Origin: Endozoicomonadaceae bacterium
Lineage (GTDB): Bacteria; Pseudomonadota; Gammaproteobacteria; Pseudomonadales; Endozoicomonadaceae
Assembly: GCA_015163815.1 (NCBI GenBank)
Contig: JAAOIJ010000064.1
Span: 1 to 9,865, forward strand
Length of the DNA: 9,865 nucleotides
Direction of reading: 5' to 3'
Shown piece after piece: positions 6,615 to 9,865 of the stretch. Position 1 is the stretch's first letter. Each line of letters starts with the position of its first letter. The notes beneath the pieces are model-generated. The model did not search any database, was not told where the DNA came from, and was given only the letters and a program-made list of their open reading frames with translations. Made by a program: the position numbers and the translations under genes.

Positions 6615-7680
6615 AGTGCACTGATTGTTCATGTACAGTATCAATTAACAGGCGTACTTTATCTGGATTGACATACTGTGGCACACCATGTCCTAAATTA
6701 AAAACATAACCTGTTTTTATTCCAGATGCAGTATAATAATTGTGTAACAATTTTGTAACTTCTTGTTGAATCACTTGGTTAGAGCCATATAAAACAGCTG
6801 GATCAATATTACCTTGTAATGCAACATGCTTGCCAATCTGATGATAAGCTTTCTGTATGGGAAAAGTCCAATCTAATCCAATCCCTGTCGCACCTGATAA
6901 AGCCATCATATCTAATAATTGAGCGCTTTGTCTTGAAAATAAGATTACGGGGACCGGTAAAGATTCAGAAGAAGTCATCAGCCGGCTCATAATATTTTTA
7001 ATATATTGTAATGAAAACAAAGGATAGGATTCAAAAGATAAGATGCCACCCCATGTGTCAAATATTTGTATAATTTGCGCGCCATTTTTTATTTGCGCAT
7101 TTAAATAGTCTACAATGATATCGGTTAAGTATTGCAATAGCTGATGCAGGATCTCTGGTTGCTGGTATAGCATTTCTTTTGTATATCGAAAGTCTCGACT
7201 GGACCCACCTTCAATCATATAGGTGGCTAAAGTCCAAGGGCTACCTGAAAAGCCAATTAATGGTACGCTACCATTGAGTTCATTTCGAGTTAAACGAACG
7301 GCCTCTAACACATAACTTAAATCTTGATTCACATTTAACATCGGTAATGCATTGATATCTGCTGCTGTTCGAATAGGGTGTTTAAAACGAGGTCCTTCGC
7401 CAGTTTCAAAAAACAAACCTAAGCCCATTGCATCAGGAATAGTTAAAATATCAGAAAATAATATGGCCGCATCTAAATTAAAGCGTTTTAATGGCTGTAA
7501 TGCCACTTCACAAGCTAAACTTTTATCTTTGCATAATGATAAAAAGTCACCTGTTTTTTTTCTCAAAGCTCGATATTCAGGCAAATAACGCCCAGCTTGC
7601 CGCATAAGCCAAACAGGCGTATAGTCTACTGGTTTTTTTAAGAGTGCGCGCAATAGTACATCATTTTTCAATGCTTTCAT
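6601..7680 (-). CDS. hemE: Uroporphyrinogen decarboxylase
   Basis: Cytosolic enzyme of haem synthesis that removes four carboxyl groups from uroporphyrinogen III to give coproporphyrinogen III, with no cofactor. The 359-residue length is normal. Signature 1 is PVWLMRQAGRYLPEY (22-36), supplying Arg27 and Arg31, which match human Arg37 and Arg41. FSDILTIPDA (75-84) holds the catalytic Asp77 (human Asp86). Signature 2, GFSGSPWTLATYMIEGG (143-159), carries Tyr154 (human Tyr164). FNLGHGV (327-333) carries His331 (human His339). QIFDTWGG (205-212) and LDWTF (269-273) are also typical. No Shine-Dalgarno is evident before the ATG, but the start lies where the family usually begins. No other haem gene is adjacent. 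The 3' end overlaps the convergent upstream gene by 14 bp. Confidence 0.98.
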   Translation of the reverse strand: MKALKNDVLLRALLKKPVDYTPVWLMRQAGRYLPEYRALRKKTGDFLSLCKDKSLACEVALQPLKRFNLDAAILFSDILTIPDAMGLGLFFETGEGPRFKHPIRTAADINALPMLNVNQDLSYVLEAVRLTRNELNGSVPLIGFSGSPWTLATYMIEGGSSRDFRYTKEMLYQQPEILHQLLQYLTDIIVDYLNAQIKNGAQIIQIFDTWGGILSFESYPLFSLQYIKNIMSRLMTSSESLPVPVILFSRQSAQLLDMMALSGATGIGLDWTFPIQKAYHQIGKHVALQGNIDPAVLYGSNQVIQQEVTKLLHNYYTASGIKTGYVFNLGHGVPQYVNPDKVRLLIDTVHEQSVHFNIR

Positions 7681-8211
7681 GAATTAATTCATCATCTTGT
7701 CATACAATTTCAATCTTATTGCTTCTTTTTTTACATCATACCGTTATTGAATGCATGCTCAACAGCATAATCTATTTCTTAGAACACATAAACGAGGATT
7801 GACTTTTAATGCAAAAATATTTTAACCCTATATCGCATCATTCAGCTATTATAGCTGAATGATGATATAAAAATCAGTACTTTTACTATTTTTTTTGGAT
7901 AGATCTCATTTGCTTCAGCTGGGTTTAAAGGATAAGTAAATTTTTATAAAAATCAATAATATAATAATTATTTTAGCGTATGATCTGGTTGAGTTGTTCG
8001 TTATTTTTAATCGAAAATTGAGATAAAAATGAAAGTGGGTAATCTGCAATCTGAAGAATAATTTTTACCTAAATATTTGATTATAATGACTTTTATATAT
8101 TTTAATCCTGTGTAGCATCTGAATGCTCAAATAGGATATGATAAGAATAATTTGAAAATACGAATGCTGCATGGAGACAGTCATTTTTTTCAAAATATTC
8201 AAATCGACTAT
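7681..8211. other. Gene-free region between hemE and the effector-like gene
   Basis: This 531-bp gap has no reading frame I can support on either strand. It contains the 14-bp dyad at 7836-7864, a TTGACT at 7799-7804 without a convincing -10, a T8 run at 7889-7896, and a TATAAT at 8082-8087 facing + with no gene downstream. It may hold hemE control signals or a small RNA, but nothing is clear enough to call. Confidence 0.4.
7836..7864. repeat. Perfect 14-bp inverted repeat with 1-nt centre
   Basis: CATCATTCAGCTAT (7836-7849) and ATAGCTGAATGATG (7851-7864) are exact reverse complements around one T; after two mismatched positions a further 3 bp (TAT/ATA) pair. There is no T tract directly on either side, so it is not a standard rho-independent terminator. 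It could be an operator for hemE (start 155 bp away), a processed RNA end or a replication/recombination site. Confidence 0.75.
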
Positions 8212-8234
8212 TTACAAAGATAGCTGATAGAGCT
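8204..8234. repeat. 31-bp direct repeat, copy A (3' end of the intact paralogue)
   Basis: TCGACTATTTAC, one variable base, then AAGATAGCTGATAGAGCT recurs at 9358-9388 with a single mismatch. It spans the stop codon and the last codons (YQLSL) of the gene, and 8 bp beyond the stop. Similarity ends at the outer edge. Confidence 0.9.
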
Positions 8235-8853
8235 GATCTAGCAAGTAAGAGATTGTATCCTGATCGTCTTCTGTCTTGCTAGAAGATGAAGCTGAATCCA
8301 TATTAGGTGTTAAACTATCTTCTAGTTCTTTTGCTTTTGCTAATAAACGATCAGCCCCCTGAATGATACATTGATGGAATGTGTTGAAATCAGGAAAAAA
8401 GGTAGTGACTATCTCGTTTATTTTTGCAATATCTTCCTGTGAAAGCTTATCTAATATATCAGATAATCTTCTCAATATATTGCTTAGCTGTTTCTTTTTC
8501 ATTATTTGCTCTATCGTATTTTTATTGTCCATGTCGTCTTTAATATTTTTTATTTTAGCTAGATCCTGAAATAATGTCGTATCATATTGAGACACATTAA
8601 TAATTTTTAATATTTTAATAAGTGCAGTCTCCTCCGGCTGATGTATCTTTATTTTTTTATGATCTATATCTTGTTCGTTTTCATCATATGCTCGTTTTCT
8701 GCTAAGTAAGCTTTCATTTCTATCTGTTTCCATAGGGATACATTTACGCATATTCTCTTCGCTTTTATCTGAATATGCAGATGATGGTGAAGGTGGTGGC
8801 GTTGACGGTAGTGATAATGGTGATGAAGGAGTGGTCTCCATGACTGGATTCAT
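8212..8853 (-). CDS. Effector-like protein with nuclear-localisation-like motif
   Basis: No known family recognised. The 213-residue protein has three parts. Residues 6-27 are Ser/Pro-rich and probably disordered (PSSPLSLPSTPPPSPSS). Residues 52-69 form a bipartite basic motif, RKRAYDENEQDIDHKKIK, with 11 residues between clusters, which fits a classical nuclear localisation signal. Residues 78-178 are predicted mostly helical (ILKIINVSQY, SNILRRLSDILDKL). The tail is Ser-rich then acidic (SASSSSKTEDDQD, 187-199) and ends in a hydrophobic LLDQLYQLSL. There is no signal peptide or membrane segment. The start is supported by AAGG 6 nt upstream and a TATAAT box. A damaged paralogue lies upstream. 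I infer a host-targeted effector, perhaps type IV secreted, but no secretion system is visible here. It could instead be an unknown bacterial protein. Confidence 0.75.
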   Translation of the reverse strand: MNPVMETTPSSPLSLPSTPPPSPSSAYSDKSEENMRKCIPMETDRNESLLSRKRAYDENEQDIDHKKIKIHQPEETALIKILKIINVSQYDTTLFQDLAKIKNIKDDMDNKNTIEQIMKKKQLSNILRRLSDILDKLSQEDIAKINEIVTTFFPDFNTFHQCIIQGADRLLAKAKELEDSLTPNMDSASSSSKTEDDQDTISYLLDQLYQLSL

Positions 8854-8884
8854 TGTTTGCCTTATTGAATAATAGTGATTATGA

Positions 8885-8908
8885 ATTATATAGGTCTGAT
8901 GTAAGACC
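8885..8908 (-). promoter_or_regulatory. Promoter of the effector-like gene with a dyad in the spacer
   Basis: On the minus strand a perfect TATAAT (8890-8885) puts transcription near 8878, about 25 nt before the ATG. No -35 match exists at 16-18 bp (AAGAAC/AGAACG/GAACGG). Just upstream, GGTCT (8893-8897) and AGACC (8904-8908) form a 5-bp dyad with a 6-nt centre in the -10/-35 spacer, a typical place for a regulator. It does not match the PmrA box known from Legionella effector genes. Confidence 0.5.
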
Positions 8909-9242
8909 GTTCTTTTTCATAAAAGTTCTATTATCAGTAATTTTTTTTAATAATAAAAAATTCATTATAATTCATTAGTTTGTATAAAAATAACAATTCA
9001 TGTTGGTCGTATTGCATCTTTATTTTCAGGTGGTATGATACGGTCAGTTTTGAGTAGGTCATATAACCTAGCCATTCATTGATTTGAAATCAACATGATG
9101 CGAGAATATCATGATAATGCGCATCATGCCTGTAAAATAAACTAGACAGTATGCAGCTCGAATCAAAAAATGCAAAAAGGATATCAAAATATTGAAAAAA
9201 AAGATAAAACTTAAAAAAATAGCAATATGAACGAGATACTGC

Positions 9243-9325
9243 TTGCTGAAATTGATGCTCACTTTTTGGATCGATAGCGCGCAATATCCGCTATCGATCC
9301 AAAAAGTGAGCATCAATTTCAGCAA
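9243..9325. repeat. Perfect 37-bp inverted repeat with 9-nt loop
   Basis: The arms 9243-9279 and 9289-9325 are exact reverse complements (TTGCTGAAATTGATGCTCAC... and its complement), separated by CGCAATATC. Pairing stops at the next base on the outside (C against A). Neither side has a T tract, so it is not a canonical terminator, though as RNA it would form a very stable hairpin. A consequence is that both strands encode AEIDAHFLDR then a stop. No target-site duplication was seen at the edges. Confidence 0.95.
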
Positions 9326-9357
9326 ATCGCTCAATCATGGCGCAATCACTGGGAAAG

Positions 9358-9388
9358 TCGACTATTTACCAAGATAGCTGATAGAGCT
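9358..9388. repeat. 31-bp direct repeat, copy B (3' end of the damaged paralogue)
   Basis: Matches 8204-8234 at 30 of 31 positions (C for A at position 13). It covers the ancestral stop codon at 9366-9368 of the second paralogue and lies 1154 bp from copy A. Confidence 0.9.
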
Positions 9389-9865
9389 CATTGAGCAAAC
9401 AGTTTGATTTTGATCGTTTTCTGTTTTGCTAGAAGATAAAGCTAAATTCATATTAGATGTTTTCTAGCTGTTGTGCTTCTTGTAATGCCTGCTTGGCCCA
9501 TGTAGTAAGCAATAGCTTTAATGATGTGACATTAGGACAAACAGAAGTGATCTCCCTGTGTATTGCTGCAGTCTCTCTCTCTGAAAGAGTATCTAATATC
9601 CCAGATAATTTTGTCAATATCTGGTTTATCTGTCTCTTTTTATCTGCCACATTCATCGTACTGCATTCGTCAAGCTGTAGGGTTGTAGTTAGATTATTCA
9701 ACAATCTTGAGCTATATTGAGACGTATTCACGATTTTTAGTATTTGAGAAAATGCTATATCCTGTAGATGAGTTATTTTAAAAGATGTTATAAGGTCTTT
9801 TTGTTCAATTGCTTCATGTGATCGATCCTGTGGACGACTTGTCTCCGCAGATGTTACTTCATGTG
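9366..9865 (-). pseudogene. Damaged, truncated paralogue of the effector-like gene; 5' end outside window
   Basis: The minus-strand frame is open from the window edge to a TAA at 9453-9455, so the GTG at 9731 is internal and the true start is beyond the window. Visible residues run from HEVTSAETSRPQD through FSQILKIVNTSQYSSRLL, QINQILTKLSGILDTLSERE and AKQALQEAQQLENI. These align with ILKIINVSQY, LSNILRRLSDILDKLSQED and LAKAKELED of the 8212-8853 protein. After GAA the second copy has 7 nt where the first has 15, a net loss of 8 that creates the TAA. A further net 4-nt loss restores the frame, and LLNELYQLSW with a stop at 9366-9368 matches the paralogue's C-terminal LLDQLYQLSL. The basic nuclear-type motif is not visible in the part present. 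The shortened protein may still be made, lacking the acidic tail. Confidence 0.75.

Larger units (their letters stand above)
8854..9452. other. Spacer between the two paralogues
   Basis: Contains the promoter of the intact copy (about 8885-8908), plain AT-rich DNA to about 9067, the 37-bp inverted repeat at 9243-9325, and the decayed 3' end of the second copy from 9366 upward. Hydrophobic minus-strand frames around 9068-9334 read through T-rich DNA and the inverted repeat and look non-coding. Confidence 0.5.

Noticed and set aside
7352..7588. Plus-strand 78-codon frame within hemE
   Set aside because: Antisense to conserved HemE motifs; no recognisable domain.
8381..8569. Plus-strand hydrophobic 62-codon frame
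   Set aside because: Antisense to the helical core of the effector-like gene; a by-product of its Lys/Asp/Ile-rich codons.
9068..9334. Hydrophobic 88-residue minus-strand frame (and a 64-residue one in another frame)
   Set aside because: Both start inside the 37-bp inverted repeat and then read through T-rich DNA, which yields Phe/Leu/Ile runs by composition. No ribosome binding site or family resemblance.
9457..9720. Plus-strand frame of 87 codons
   Set aside because: Antisense to the damaged paralogue, whose frame aligns with the intact copy; Cys/Ser-rich shadow reading.
9729..9731. GTG as the start of the second paralogue
   Set aside because: The frame is open to the window edge and the upstream residues FSQILKI align with the paralogue, so the GTG encodes an internal Val.
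1..9865. CRISPR array, tRNA genes, or a complete defence system
   Set aside because: No regularly spaced repeats, no cloverleaf-like sequences and no defence-type enzyme sets were found; the only helicase is a lone UvrD/PcrA-like gene.

Overview
The window is strongly AT-rich. Its housekeeping proteins (Ffh, HemE, a NarL-type response regulator, a UvrD/PcrA-like helicase) look gammaproteobacterial. Together with a decaying transposase and a tandem pair of eukaryote-flavoured proteins, this suggests a host-associated gammaproteobacterium, possibly of the Legionellales/Coxiellaceae type. That placement is inference from protein style and base composition; no phylogenetic test was possible.

Left part (1-3571): the window opens inside a LuxR/NarL response-regulator gene on the + strand, followed by a weak terminator. 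A decayed stretch on the - strand then holds the C-terminal end of an IS30-type transposase. Next come two - strand genes with separate signals: an MTH1-like Nudix hydrolase with its own TATAAT box, and ffh, the protein subunit of the signal recognition particle. ffh has a good promoter about 150 nt upstream of its start and a small AT-rich terminator after its stop.

Middle (3572-7680): a + strand superfamily I helicase gene, then a + strand gene for an unrecognised exported protein whose Shine-Dalgarno lies in the loop of a possible hairpin. That gene ends by overlapping hemE (uroporphyrinogen decarboxylase, - strand) tail to tail by 14 bp. These genes appear to be independent units, not one operon.

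Right part (7681-9865) is the accessory and most interesting region. A - strand gene encodes a 213-residue protein with a Ser/Pro-rich N-terminus, a bipartite nuclear-localisation-like basic motif and an acidic/Ser-rich tail; I suggest it as a secreted-effector candidate. About 1.15 kb away is a diverged paralogue, cut by the window end. Comparing the two shows that the second copy has lost net 8 nt, giving premature stops, and a later net 4-nt loss restores the original frame just before the shared C-terminal motif. Between the copies lies a perfect 37-bp inverted repeat with a 9-nt loop, and below the first copy lies a perfect 14-bp dyad. The intact copy has a TATAAT promoter with a 5-bp dyad in its spacer. 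No tRNA, rRNA, CRISPR array or complete mobile element was seen.
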